64,000 nucleotides of DNA, from contig NZ_LMKL01000006.1 in NCBI RefSeq assembly GCF_001421505.1, positions 334,010-398,009 of the forward strand, given 5' to 3'. The stretch comes from Sphingomonas sp. Leaf17 (lineage in GTDB: Bacteria > Pseudomonadota > Alphaproteobacteria > Sphingomonadales > Sphingomonadaceae). The number at the start of each line of letters is the position of its first letter. Position 1 is the first letter of the stretch. The notes beneath the pieces are model-generated. The model saw only the letters and a program-made list of their open reading frames with translations. It ran no database searches and was not told the DNA's origin. A program made the position numbers and the translations under genes. Of this stretch, positions 46,707 through 54,116 are shown piece after piece.

Positions 46707-47605
46707 TGGCCGCGTTCGGCGTGGGGCTGGCGTTGCGGCAGCGGCCGGGGCCGCAGGCGGTGGAGTTTCGCGGACCCGCGCTGCCGGCCGGCGTGACCCT
46801 GTCGCGGGGGACAGCGGCGACGCGGATCGACGCGAACGGGCGGATCGCGACCGAACCGGTCGATGGCGCGCGGTTCGACCATGATCCGGTCACGCTGGCG
46901 GTGCGCGGGCTGCTGATCGAGGAGCAGGCGACCAACCGGCTGCTGTGGTCGGAGACGATCGGAGCGGCAAACTGGAGCAAGATCGGCGGCACGACGGTGA
47001 GCACCGATGCCGCCACCGCGCCGGACGGATCCGGCACCGCCGACCTGATTACCCAGGGCGCCGGGGAAACCGGGCCGTCGCAGGATCTGGTGGTGACGGC
47101 GGGGGCGGCGGTCGTGCAGTCGATCTATCTGAAGGCGGGCAATCCCGGAGTGGTGCGCCTGCGGGACAGCGCGGACAATCACGACATGGTCGTCAACCTG
47201 CTGACCGGTGCGGTCATGTCGACCAGCGCGCTGACGCACCACGCCTGCGTGGCGGTCGGCGGCGGCTGGTATCGCTGCGTGATCGGCTATGTCGCGACCG
47301 GGACCGGGATCACCTGCAACCCGCGGCTGGTGACGGCGGGGACGATGCTGATGTGGGGGGCGCAGGTCGAACTGGGGACGGCCGCCGGCAGCTATGTCCC
47401 GACGGCGGGCGCGATGGCGACGCGCGGCCGCGACGGGGTGACGATCGACTGGCGGATGCGCGGCGTGCCGGATGGCGCGGCGACGGTCCGCTACACCTTC
47501 GACGACGGGACGGGGCAGAGCGTGGCGACGACGATCGCCGGCGGCCTGGCGAGCGTGCCGACGACGCTGGCGCGGGCGCGGGTGGTACGCGCGGCGATCG
47601 CCTGA
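46706..47605 (+). CDS. Head spike fibre-like protein
   Basis: A 299-aa protein with the features of phage head-spike fibre/carbohydrate-binding domains: LLIEEQATNRLLWSETIG, AANWSKIGGTTVSTDAATAP and SGTADLITQGAGETGPSQDL, then a jelly-roll-like C-terminus. Pairing with the spike base implies that the particle carries capsid spikes that recognise cell-surface sugars. The N-terminal 30 residues (MAAFGVGLALRQRPGPQAVE) resemble the anchoring segment. It is coupled to the base gene by overlapping stop and start codons. Confidence 0.78.
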   Translation: MAAFGVGLALRQRPGPQAVEFRGPALPAGVTLSRGTAATRIDANGRIATEPVDGARFDHDPVTLAVRGLLIEEQATNRLLWSETIGAANWSKIGGTTVSTDAATAPDGSGTADLITQGAGETGPSQDLVVTAGAAVVQSIYLKAGNPGVVRLRDSADNHDMVVNLLTGAVMSTSALTHHACVAVGGGWYRCVIGYVATGTGITCNPRLVTAGTMLMWGAQVELGTAAGSYVPTAGAMATRGRDGVTIDWRMRGVPDGAATVRYTFDDGTGQSVATTIAGGLASVPTTLARARVVRAAIA

Positions 47606-47663
47606 ACGACAGCCTGCGCGGCGTGGCGGCACGACAAGCCCTTGCCCCATGCCTGGCTCTGGA

Positions 47664-47681
47664 TCCCCGCCTTCGCGGGGA
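47664..47681. repeat. Palindrome TCCCCGC-CTTC-GCGGGGA
   Basis: A 7-bp perfect stem with loop CTTC, followed by AACACGGGG. It lies in the 117-base gap between the spike fibre and the connector gene and resembles the arms of the 37308-37399 repeat. Confidence 0.8.
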
Positions 47682-47722
47682 AACACGGGGCGGAATACTG
47701 CATCGGATGACGGGAGGCGGAT

Positions 47723-48289
47723 ATGCGGACGGAATTGGGCGCGGGGGTGCCCGCGAGCGCGATCGCGGAGGCGGTGGTGGCGACGCGGGCGTTCCTGCGA
47801 AGCGGTGAGACGGGAGAGGACACCGTGCTGGCGCGCGCGGCGGGGAGCGCGTTTGCGCTGGCCGAGGCGTTCATCGGCGCGGTGCCGATCGTTGCGATGC
47901 AGGAGGATGTCCTGACGGTCAGCGGCGGTTGGCAGCGGCTGGCGCGGGCGCCGGTACAGGCGATTGCCGGGGTGACCGGATTGCCGGCGGGCGCCGCGCC
48001 GTTCGTGCTGCCGGTGGGGGCCTATGCGATCGACATTGACGGCACAGGGCATGGCTGGGTGCGGGTGGCTGCGCCGGGCGATGCGGCGCGGGTGGCGGTG
48101 GCCTATTCGGCGGGGCTGGCGGGCGACTGGGCGACGCTGCCGATGGGAATCGCGCAGGGGATCGTGATGCTGACCGCGCACCTGGTCGACCAACGGGGAA
48201 GCGGGGCAGGTCCGCCGGCGGCGGTGGCCGCATTGTGGCGACCGTGGCGGCGCGTGGTGATGACCCCTGCCCGCCCGGTGCGGGCATGA
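47723..48289 (+). CDS. Head-tail connector protein (gp6-like, g6)
   Basis: A 188-aa connector that bridges portal and tail. The helical N-terminus (GVPASAIAEAVVATRAFLRS) and the later GIAQGIVMLTAHLVDQRG helix are typical of HK97 gp6/RcGTA g6 adaptor proteins; a beta-rich middle lies between. The ATG at 47723 is preceded by GGGAGGC. It overlaps the next small gene by ATGA. Confidence 0.8.
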   Translation: MRTELGAGVPASAIAEAVVATRAFLRSGETGEDTVLARAAGSAFALAEAFIGAVPIVAMQEDVLTVSGGWQRLARAPVQAIAGVTGLPAGAAPFVLPVGAYAIDIDGTGHGWVRVAAPGDAARVAVAYSAGLAGDWATLPMGIAQGIVMLTAHLVDQRGSGAGPPAAVAALWRPWRRVVMTPARPVRA

Positions 48290-48465
48290 GCGCGGTGGCG
48301 GAACGGGCCGGCGCGCGGGCGGTCGCAGCGGCGGTCGCACGGCTGGAGGCGCGGGTGGCGGAGGCGGTGCCCGAGGCGCGGGTGGTGCGGGACGGCGATA
48401 CGCTGCGGGTCGAGGGGCGCGGCGTGTTCGACGCGGTGCGCTGGGCCGGCGGGCTGTTGCGATGA
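48286..48465 (+). CDS. Small cluster protein in the position of the head-closure gene
   Basis: A 59-aa protein, MSAVAERAGARAVAAAVARL then EARVAEAVPEARVVRDGDTL, a helix followed by a short beta-rich tail. It sits where RcGTA carries g7 (head-tail stopper, about 110 aa) but shows no similarity to it that I can see. It overlaps its neighbours on both sides by ATGA, so it belongs to the operon. Function unknown. Confidence 0.6.
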   Translation: MSAVAERAGARAVAAAVARLEARVAEAVPEARVVRDGDTLRVEGRGVFDAVRWAGGLLR

Positions 48466-48854
48466 CTGCGCGCGCAGCCTTGCAGGCGGGTGTGCTGGCG
48501 GCGGCGCGTGCCGGCGTTCCGGGCTTTGCGCTGTTCGACGCGCCGCCGGTGCGGGCGACGGTGCCCTATGGCCTCGTGGTCGATCCGGTGCTGGTCGACT
48601 GGAGCGCGAAGGACTGGAGCGGGCGCGAGGGGCGGATCGTGGTCGTGCTGCACGATGCGGGCGAGCGGCCGGTGCGGCTGCGCGTCGCGATCGAGGGGAT
48701 CGAGGATGCGGTGTGCGCGATGCCGGTCGACCTTGGCGGCGGGTGGCGGATCGCGTCGATCCGGTTCGTGCGCGGGCGGATGACGCGGGGTGCCGCGGAC
48801 CGGTGGAGTGCCGCCAGCGAGTTCGCGGTGCGGATGTACCGGGCGCAGAGTTAG
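48462..48854 (+). CDS. Tail terminator-like protein, DUF3168 (g8)
   Basis: A 130-aa protein of the DUF3168 family, which caps the tail tube in RcGTA and HK97-like phages. FALFDAPPVRATVPYGLVVD, LVDWSAKDWSGREGR and RVAIEGIEDAVCAM match the pattern. It is followed by a gap with a palindrome before the major tail gene. Confidence 0.84.
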   Translation: MTARAALQAGVLAAARAGVPGFALFDAPPVRATVPYGLVVDPVLVDWSAKDWSGREGRIVVVLHDAGERPVRLRVAIEGIEDAVCAMPVDLGGGWRIASIRFVRGRMTRGAADRWSAASEFAVRMYRAQS

Positions 48855-48919
48855 CGGCGACGGGCGGATTCCGGATGGGACGGCGGTGGTCGCGTTCTTG
48901 CCGCTGCTTGCCCGATTGG

Positions 48920-48937
48920 CCCCGGCCTTCGCCGGGG
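48920..48937. repeat. Palindrome CCCCGGC-CTTC-GCCGGGG
   Basis: A 7-bp perfect palindrome with a CTTC loop, in the 135-base gap between the tail terminator and major tail protein genes. The same 18 bases form the core of the 33-bp repeat arms at 21430-21538. Confidence 0.8.
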
Positions 48938-48989
48938 TGGCGTGCGGGTTGTTGTTTTCGCGTTTCAATTCATCATTGGGAGACCGGGC

Positions 48990-49397
48990 ATGGGCGTGGA
49001 GAAGGGTAGCGCGTTTCTGCTGAAGATCGGCGACGGGGCGGCGACGCCGGCGTTCGCGACGGTGGCGGGGCTGCGCACGACGCAGCTGTCGGTCAACGGC
49101 GAGGCGGTGGTGGTGACGACTAAGGAATCGGGCGGCTGGCGCGAATTGCTGTCGGGCGCAGGCGTGCGGTCGGTCAGCGTGTCGGGCGCTGGCGTGTTCA
49201 CCGGATCGGTGGCGGAGGCGCGGGTGAAGGCCAATGCGCTGGCCGGCGTGCTGGACGATTACCGGCTGAGTTTCGAGAGCGGGGCGTCGATGACCGGGCG
49301 GTTCCTGGTGTCGCGGCTGGACTATGCCGGCGATTTCAACGGGGAGCGATCCTACACGCTGAGCCTGGAGAGTTCCGGGCCGGTGGTGTCGGCATGA
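48990..49397 (+). CDS. Major tail protein (tail tube, g9)
   Basis: A 135-aa tube subunit. It begins MGVEKGSAFLLKIGDGAATP and contains TQLSVNGEAVVVTTKESGGW and YTLSLESSGPVVSA, close to RcGTA g9-type tail tube proteins. GGGAG lies 8 bases before the ATG. The unusual independent ribosome-binding site and leader fit its high copy number in the particle. It overlaps g10 by ATGA. Confidence 0.88.
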   Translation: MGVEKGSAFLLKIGDGAATPAFATVAGLRTTQLSVNGEAVVVTTKESGGWRELLSGAGVRSVSVSGAGVFTGSVAEARVKANALAGVLDDYRLSFESGASMTGRFLVSRLDYAGDFNGERSYTLSLESSGPVVSA

Positions 49398-49717
49398 TCC
49401 GCGATCAGGACGCTCCCGCAAATGGCCATCGCGGCGAGGCTGTGGTGCGGGTGGCGGGCGTGGCTTTGGTGCTGCGGCCGAGTTTCGCGGCTTTGGTCGC
49501 GGCGGAGGGCGAGCTGGGGCCGCTGTTCGCGCTGGTCGAGCGGGTGGCGGAAGGACGGCTTGGGCTGGGCGAGATCGTCGCGCTGTTCTGGCATTGCCTG
49601 CGCGATTCCCCGCCGGTGTCGCGCGAGCAGTTCGGGGAGGCGGTGGCGGCGGCCGGACTGGTCGCGGCGATGCCCGCGCTGAAGACGCTGGTCGGGCAGA
49701 TCCTGGCGGGGCGGTGA
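49394..49717 (+). CDS. Tail assembly chaperone, GTA gp10 family
   Basis: A 107-aa protein, ALVLRPSFAALVAAEGELGP then LFALVERVAEGRLGLGEIVA, the gene-transfer-agent gp10 pattern. With the next gene it acts as chaperone for the tape measure during tail assembly, by analogy with phage tail assembly chaperones. The stop overlaps the following ATG. Confidence 0.86.
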   Translation: MIRDQDAPANGHRGEAVVRVAGVALVLRPSFAALVAAEGELGPLFALVERVAEGRLGLGEIVALFWHCLRDSPPVSREQFGEAVAAAGLVAAMPALKTLVGQILAGR

Positions 49718-49941
49718 TGGTCGTCGAGCAGGGGATGTTCGGCGACAGCGCGGCGCGGCTGGCGGGGTTTGCGGGGGCGGTGCTGGGCTGGTCGCCGGAC
49801 GGATTCTGGGCGGCGACCCCGGCGGAACTGGCGGTGGTCGTCACGGCGATGACCGAGAGCCGGGGTGTGGGCGACGGCATGACTGCGCCGCCCGATGCGG
49901 CGGCGATCATGAAATTGCGGGAGGCGTTTCCGGATGGATGA
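49717..49941 (+). CDS. Small tail assembly chaperone (g10.1-like)
   Basis: A 74-aa protein containing GFAGAVLGWSPDGFWAATPA and ELAVVVTAMTESRG, as in the short GTA chaperone family. In phages the two chaperones are made by frameshifting; in GTA clusters, as here, they are separate genes. The gene overlaps the tape measure start by 8 bases. Confidence 0.8.
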   Translation: MVVEQGMFGDSAARLAGFAGAVLGWSPDGFWAATPAELAVVVTAMTESRGVGDGMTAPPDAAAIMKLREAFPDG

Positions 49942-50500
49942 GGAGATCGAACGGCTGGTGATCGGCGTGCGCGCCGACACCGCCGGGTTTGCGCGCGATG
50001 TGGGGTTGCTGCGCGAGATGCTGGAGGGGTCGTTGGGCATGGGTGCGGACCGGGCGGGGCGCGCGATCGAGGGATCGCTGTTGCGCGCGGTGCGGACCGG
50101 CAAGCTGGGCTTCGACGATCTGAAGGCGGTGGCGGTGCAGGCGATGAGCGAGATTGCTGCGGCTTCGCTGCGCGGCGGGGTGCAGCAGATGGCGGGCGGC
50201 GGCGGTCTGGCCGGCGGTCTGGTTTCCGGTTTGCTGGCGCTGTTCGGCGGCGCACCGGGGCGGGCGACCGGCGGGCCGGTGTCGCCGGGGCGACCCTATT
50301 GGGTGGGGGAGCGCGGGCCGGAGCTGTTCGTGCCGACCGCGAGCGGCAGTGTGGCCGTGCCGGTGGCCGGCGGCGGCGGGCGCGACGTGCGGGTGTCGAT
50401 CATCGTCCATGCGGGGGCGGGCGAGGCGGCCGGCGCGATGGCGCAGTCGAGCCGGCAGGTGGCGCGGGCGGTGCGGGGTGCGTTGCTGGCCGAGGATTGA
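49934..50500 (+). CDS. Tail tape measure protein, short GTA type (g11)
   Basis: A 188-aa tape measure, short as in RcGTA (about 220 aa), implying a short tail. It has a helical N-terminus (MDEEIERLVIGVRADTAGFA), a glycine-rich hydrophobic middle (GGGLAGGLVSGLLALFGG) and the common C-terminal motif ATGGPVSPGRPYWVGERGPE followed by LFVP. Tail length is set by this protein in siphophage-like particles. Confidence 0.87.
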   Translation: MDEEIERLVIGVRADTAGFARDVGLLREMLEGSLGMGADRAGRAIEGSLLRAVRTGKLGFDDLKAVAVQAMSEIAAASLRGGVQQMAGGGGLAGGLVSGLLALFGGAPGRATGGPVSPGRPYWVGERGPELFVPTASGSVAVPVAGGGGRDVRVSIIVHAGAGEAAGAMAQSSRQVARAVRGALLAED

Positions 50501-50570
50501 GGCGGCGGGCTGTTCTTTCGCGAGCGCAGAAGGCTGGGGTCGTCGCGAGGGTTCGGCGCGCGGCTCCGGG

Positions 50571-50590
50571 GTTCCTGCGTTCGCAGGAAC
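50571..50590. repeat. Palindrome GTTCCTGCG-TT-CGCAGGAAC
   Basis: A 9-bp perfect palindrome followed by ACGGG, the second copy of the element at 45289-45308. It lies in the 122-base gap between the tape measure and the large distal-tail gene. Confidence 0.85.
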
Positions 50591-50622
50591 ACGGGTTGGA
50601 TTTGGGGTGGGGGAGTAGGACC

Positions 50623-52893
50623 ATGGGCCATTGGCTGGCGGCGGCGCGGACGGTGCAGGCGGAAGGGGTCCTGACGCGGTTCGATCCGCGGTTCTGGACG
50701 GTGAATTTTCCGCGGCCGATGATGGCGGCGGTGACGACGACCGCGCCGGATGCGCTGCGCGTGGATTGCGTGTTCTATCGCCGGGACGACCTGGCCGGGC
50801 TGATCTGGGAGGCCGAGGACGTCCATGATCATCCGTTGTTGGCGTATGAGACGGCGCGGGATTTCCGGGACTGCACCTTGCGGTTTCGCTGGCGGTCGGC
50901 GGGCGTGCGGGCGCTGGATGCGGTCAACGGACCGACGCTGACGATCGAGGGGCGCGATGCGGGTGGACGGCCGCGCGCCTGGTATGTGCGGCTGTGGAAT
51001 TATGCGGACGGCACGCCGGAGGATGCGGTCGTCACATTGGACTTCGCGCAGGTGACCGGCGGGTTCCTGCTGCCGGGTGAGGCGGATCCGGTGTGGGCGG
51101 GGGACGTCGACCGGATGTTCGTGTCGCTGGTCGCGCCGGACTATGACGGGACGGATGGATTTCTGGCGACGCCGGCCGAGGGGTGGGTCGCGCTGTCGGA
51201 CATAGCCTGCGACGGGCCGGGGTCGGTGCTGGCGATCGGCGAGGCGGTGGTGCCCGAACACGGGTTGGGCATCGCGAGCGGCTATGACGACAGCTATCAC
51301 CTGACGCCGGCGCGATTGCTGCGCACCATGCTGCACCTGGGGTATCGCGGCGACGTGATCCATTATGTGGGGATGAGCCATTATTTCCGGCTGGAACGCG
51401 CCGGGGACGGGCTGTTCGTCAGTCTGGCGGGCGGTGTGCTGAATGACGCGTGTGCGGCGTGGCATCGCGACTTTGCGAGCCGGGCGCAGGCGCTGGGGAT
51501 CGGCGTGATCTGGTCGCTGAGTTACGAAGTGTTCGACGCGCATTGCTGGGGCGACTGGAAGCAGCGGGCGGCGGATGGCGCGCCGGCGCTGACCGGGTGG
51601 GTGCCGCCGTCGACGTTGCTGTCGCCCGCGCATGGCGGGGCGATGGCGTATCTGCGCGCGGTTGCGGCTGCGTTTCTGGGCGTGACGATCGACGCCGGGC
51701 TGGTGCCGAAGTTCCAGGTGGGGGAGCCGTGGTGGTGGGTGACGCCGGACGGGAAGCCGTGCCTGTACGATGCCGCCGCCGTCGCCGCGTTCGCGCCGGT
51801 CGCGATTCCCTCCGCGAAGGGCGACAAGACGGCGGCGCAACTGGCGACGCTGGAGCGGGCGGGGGCGTGCCTGGCGGCATCGACCGCCGCGCTGGTGGCG
51901 GCGGCGAAGGCGGCCGCGCCGGGGTGCGTCACGCATCTGCTGACGTATCTGCCCACGGTGCTGGACCGCGCGGCACCGGCGATGGCGCGGGCGAACATGC
52001 CGGTCGGCTGGGCCAGCCCGGCGTTCGATGTGCTGCAGCTGGAGGATTATGACTGGGTGACCGGGGGCGACACCGCCGCCAGCGCGGCGGGGGTCGCGGT
52101 GGCGGGCGCGCGGCTGGGCTATCCGGTGGCGCGGCAGCATTATCTGAGCGGGTTCGTGCTGCGGCCCGACCAGCGGGCGCAGTGGGCGCTGATCGACGCG
52201 GCGGCCGACGTGGCGCGCGCGCGCGGGGTGGCGGCGACCTTTGTCTGGGCGCTGCCGCAGGTGATGCGTGACGGCTTTGTGCATTTCGATACAGACGGGG
52301 AGGATGCGATGCAGGCCTATGACGATGTGCTGTTTCCGATGCCGATCGGGCGTGAGGCGGAGGTGGCACCCGGGTTCGCAACGACGATCCTGACGGGGGC
52401 CGGCGGGACCGAGCAGCGGGTGGCGGCCTGGGCGGAGGCGCGGACGACCTGTGATGTCGGGCCGGGGCTGCGGTCGGAAGGCGACATCGCGCTGCTGCTC
52501 GACTTTTTCCGGGCGCGGATGGGGCCGGCGCGCGCGTTTCGCCTGCGCGATCCGTTCGATGCGACGATGGCCGACACGCCGATCGGCACCGGCGACGGGC
52601 GCACGCGCCGGTTCGCGCTGGCCAAACGCTATGGCGAGACGATGCGGCGGATCGTCCGGCCGGTGGCGGGCAGCGTGGCGGTGGCGGTGTCCGGTGTGGC
52701 GACGGCGGCCTTCACGGTGGAGCCGGACGGGTGGGTGGTGCTGGACGCCGCGCCGCCGGCCGGTGCGGTGGTCAGCGCCGCCTGCACCTTCGACGTGGTG
52801 GTGCGGTTCGCGCAGGACCGGCTGGCGGTGAACCGGGCGACGCATCTGGCCGGCATGGCCGCGTCGGTGCCGCTGGTCGAGGTGCGGGTATGA
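50623..52893 (+). CDS. Fused TIM-barrel-like / DUF2460 distal tail protein (g12 fusion)
   Basis: A 756-aa protein. The last about 210 residues (SEGDIALLLDFFRARMGPAR, FRLRDPFDATMADTPIGTGD) are the DUF2460 distal-tail domain of GTA g12, normally about 210 aa alone. The first 540 residues are an added module: a beta-rich N-terminus, then a TIM-barrel/glycoside-hydrolase-like region (YRGDVIHYVGMSHYFRLE, DFASRAQALGIGVIWSLSYE, QLEDYDWVTGG). Similar proteins are described as non-contractile tail sheath with TIM barrel. A role in cell-wall or capsule contact is inferred. Confidence 0.8.
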   Translation: MGHWLAAARTVQAEGVLTRFDPRFWTVNFPRPMMAAVTTTAPDALRVDCVFYRRDDLAGLIWEAEDVHDHPLLAYETARDFRDCTLRFRWRSAGVRALDAVNGPTLTIEGRDAGGRPRAWYVRLWNYADGTPEDAVVTLDFAQVTGGFLLPGEADPVWAGDVDRMFVSLVAPDYDGTDGFLATPAEGWVALSDIACDGPGSVLAIGEAVVPEHGLGIASGYDDSYHLTPARLLRTMLHLGYRGDVIHYVGMSHYFRLERAGDGLFVSLAGGVLNDACAAWHRDFASRAQALGIGVIWSLSYEVFDAHCWGDWKQRAADGAPALTGWVPPSTLLSPAHGGAMAYLRAVAAAFLGVTIDAGLVPKFQVGEPWWWVTPDGKPCLYDAAAVAAFAPVAIPSAKGDKTAAQLATLERAGACLAASTAALVAAAKAAAPGCVTHLLTYLPTVLDRAAPAMARANMPVGWASPAFDVLQLEDYDWVTGGDTAASAAGVAVAGARLGYPVARQHYLSGFVLRPDQRAQWALIDAAADVARARGVAATFVWALPQVMRDGFVHFDTDGEDAMQAYDDVLFPMPIGREAEVAPGFATTILTGAGGTEQRVAAWAEARTTCDVGPGLRSEGDIALLLDFFRARMGPARAFRLRDPFDATMADTPIGTGDGRTRRFALAKRYGETMRRIVRPVAGSVAVAVSGVATAAFTVEPDGWVVLDAAPPAGAVVSAACTFDVVVRFAQDRLAVNRATHLAGMAASVPLVEVRV

Positions 52894-53702
52894 GCGGCTG
52901 GCTGGCGGCGGAACTGGCGACGATTGCCTTGTGCTGGCGGATCGAGCGGCGCGACGGGGTGGCGATCGGGCTGACCGCGCATGACCGCGACCTGACGATC
53001 GACGGGCTGGTCCACCGGGCCGCGCCGGGCATGGTGCCGTCGGCGATCACGCGAAGCATCGGGCTGGAGGCGGAGACGATGGACGTGTCGGGCGCGCTGT
53101 CGGCCGGGGCGATCAGCGAGCGCGACCTGCTGGCCGGGCGATGGGACGGGGCGCGGGTGATGCTGTTCGCGGTCGACTGGAGTGGCGAATCCGGCCGGGT
53201 CGACCTTGGCGAGGGGACGATCGGCGCGGTCGAACTGCGCGAAGGCGGTTTCACCGCCGAACTGCGCGGCGGCAATGCGGCACTGGACCGGCCGGTGGTG
53301 GAGGAGACGTCGCCCGAGTGTCGCGCCGACCTTGGCGACCGGCGGTGCCGCGTGGCGATGGCCGGGCGGCGGCGGTTCGCGCGGGTGGTCGCCGCCGAGG
53401 GCGCGGCGTTGACGCTGGACGGGAGCGAGCCGGTAGCGGACGCCTATGGGGCTGGGCTGCTGCGCTGGTTCGGGGGCGGGAACAGCGGGCTGGAACAGGC
53501 GGTCGCACGGTCGGAGGGCGCGACCGTGACGTTGCGCTCGCCGCCGGCGTTGCCGGTGGCGGCGGGGGCGCTGGTCGAGCTGATCGAGGGATGCGACCGC
53601 AGCATCGCCACTTGCACCGCGCGGTTCGGCAATGCGGTGAATTTTCGCGGGGAACCGTATCTGCCGGGGATGGACCTGTTGACGCGGTATCCCGGCGCGT
53701 GA
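52890..53702 (+). CDS. Baseplate hub protein, DUF2163 / phage BR0599 family (g13)
   Basis: A 270-aa protein. Its N-terminal DUF2163 domain has ALCWRIERRDGVAIGLTAHD and GLVHRAAPGMVPSAITRS; the C-terminal part carries PECRADLGDRRCRVAM, an FeS-like four-Cys pattern (also CDRSIATCTARFGNAVNFRG) seen in RcGTA hub proteins where it binds a cluster or stabilises the fold. It overlaps g12 and g14 by ATGA and GTGA. Confidence 0.9.
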   Translation: MSGWLAAELATIALCWRIERRDGVAIGLTAHDRDLTIDGLVHRAAPGMVPSAITRSIGLEAETMDVSGALSAGAISERDLLAGRWDGARVMLFAVDWSGESGRVDLGEGTIGAVELREGGFTAELRGGNAALDRPVVEETSPECRADLGDRRCRVAMAGRRRFARVVAAEGAALTLDGSEPVADAYGAGLLRWFGGGNSGLEQAVARSEGATVTLRSPPALPVAAGALVELIEGCDRSIATCTARFGNAVNFRGEPYLPGMDLLTRYPGA

Positions 53703-54115
53703 CGGCCGGGGACCGGGTCGCGGCGGCGGCGCTGGCGGCGGTGGGCGTGCGCTATCGGTTGCACGGGCGCGATGTGGAACATGGGCTGGACTGTGTCGGG
53801 CTGGTCGCGCTGGCGCTGGCCGGGGGTGGTGCGCGCACGGGGGTGGTGCCGACGGGCTATGGCTTGCGCGGTGGCGATCCCGATGCGGTCGCGGCGATGC
53901 TGGATGCGCGGTTTGCAAGGGGCAGCGGGTGGGCAGATGGCGACGTCCTGCTGTTCGCGAGCGGGCCGGGGCAATTGCATCTGGCGGTGCGCGCCGGCGG
54001 CGGGCTGGTCCATGCCGATGCGGGACTGCGGCGCGTGGTGCTGAGACCGGGTGTCGCGCCGTGGCCGCTGCTGGGAGCGTGGTCGCCGCCAATCGGAACG
54101 TCGGGGGAGGACTGA
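53699..54115 (+). CDS. NlpC/P60 family tail peptidase (g14)
   Basis: A 138-aa cysteine peptidase predicted to cut peptidoglycan during DNA entry. The Cys-His-His triad is visible: Cys32 in HGLDCVGLVALA, His94 in GQLHLAVRAG and His105 in GGLVHADAGL. It is encoded with a GTG start overlapping the g13 stop. It acts as part of the tail tip by analogy with RcGTA. Confidence 0.9.
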   Translation: MTAGDRVAAAALAAVGVRYRLHGRDVEHGLDCVGLVALALAGGGARTGVVPTGYGLRGGDPDAVAAMLDARFARGSGWADGDVLLFASGPGQLHLAVRAGGGLVHADAGLRRVVLRPGVAPWPLLGAWSPPIGTSGED

Positions 54116-54116
54116 C

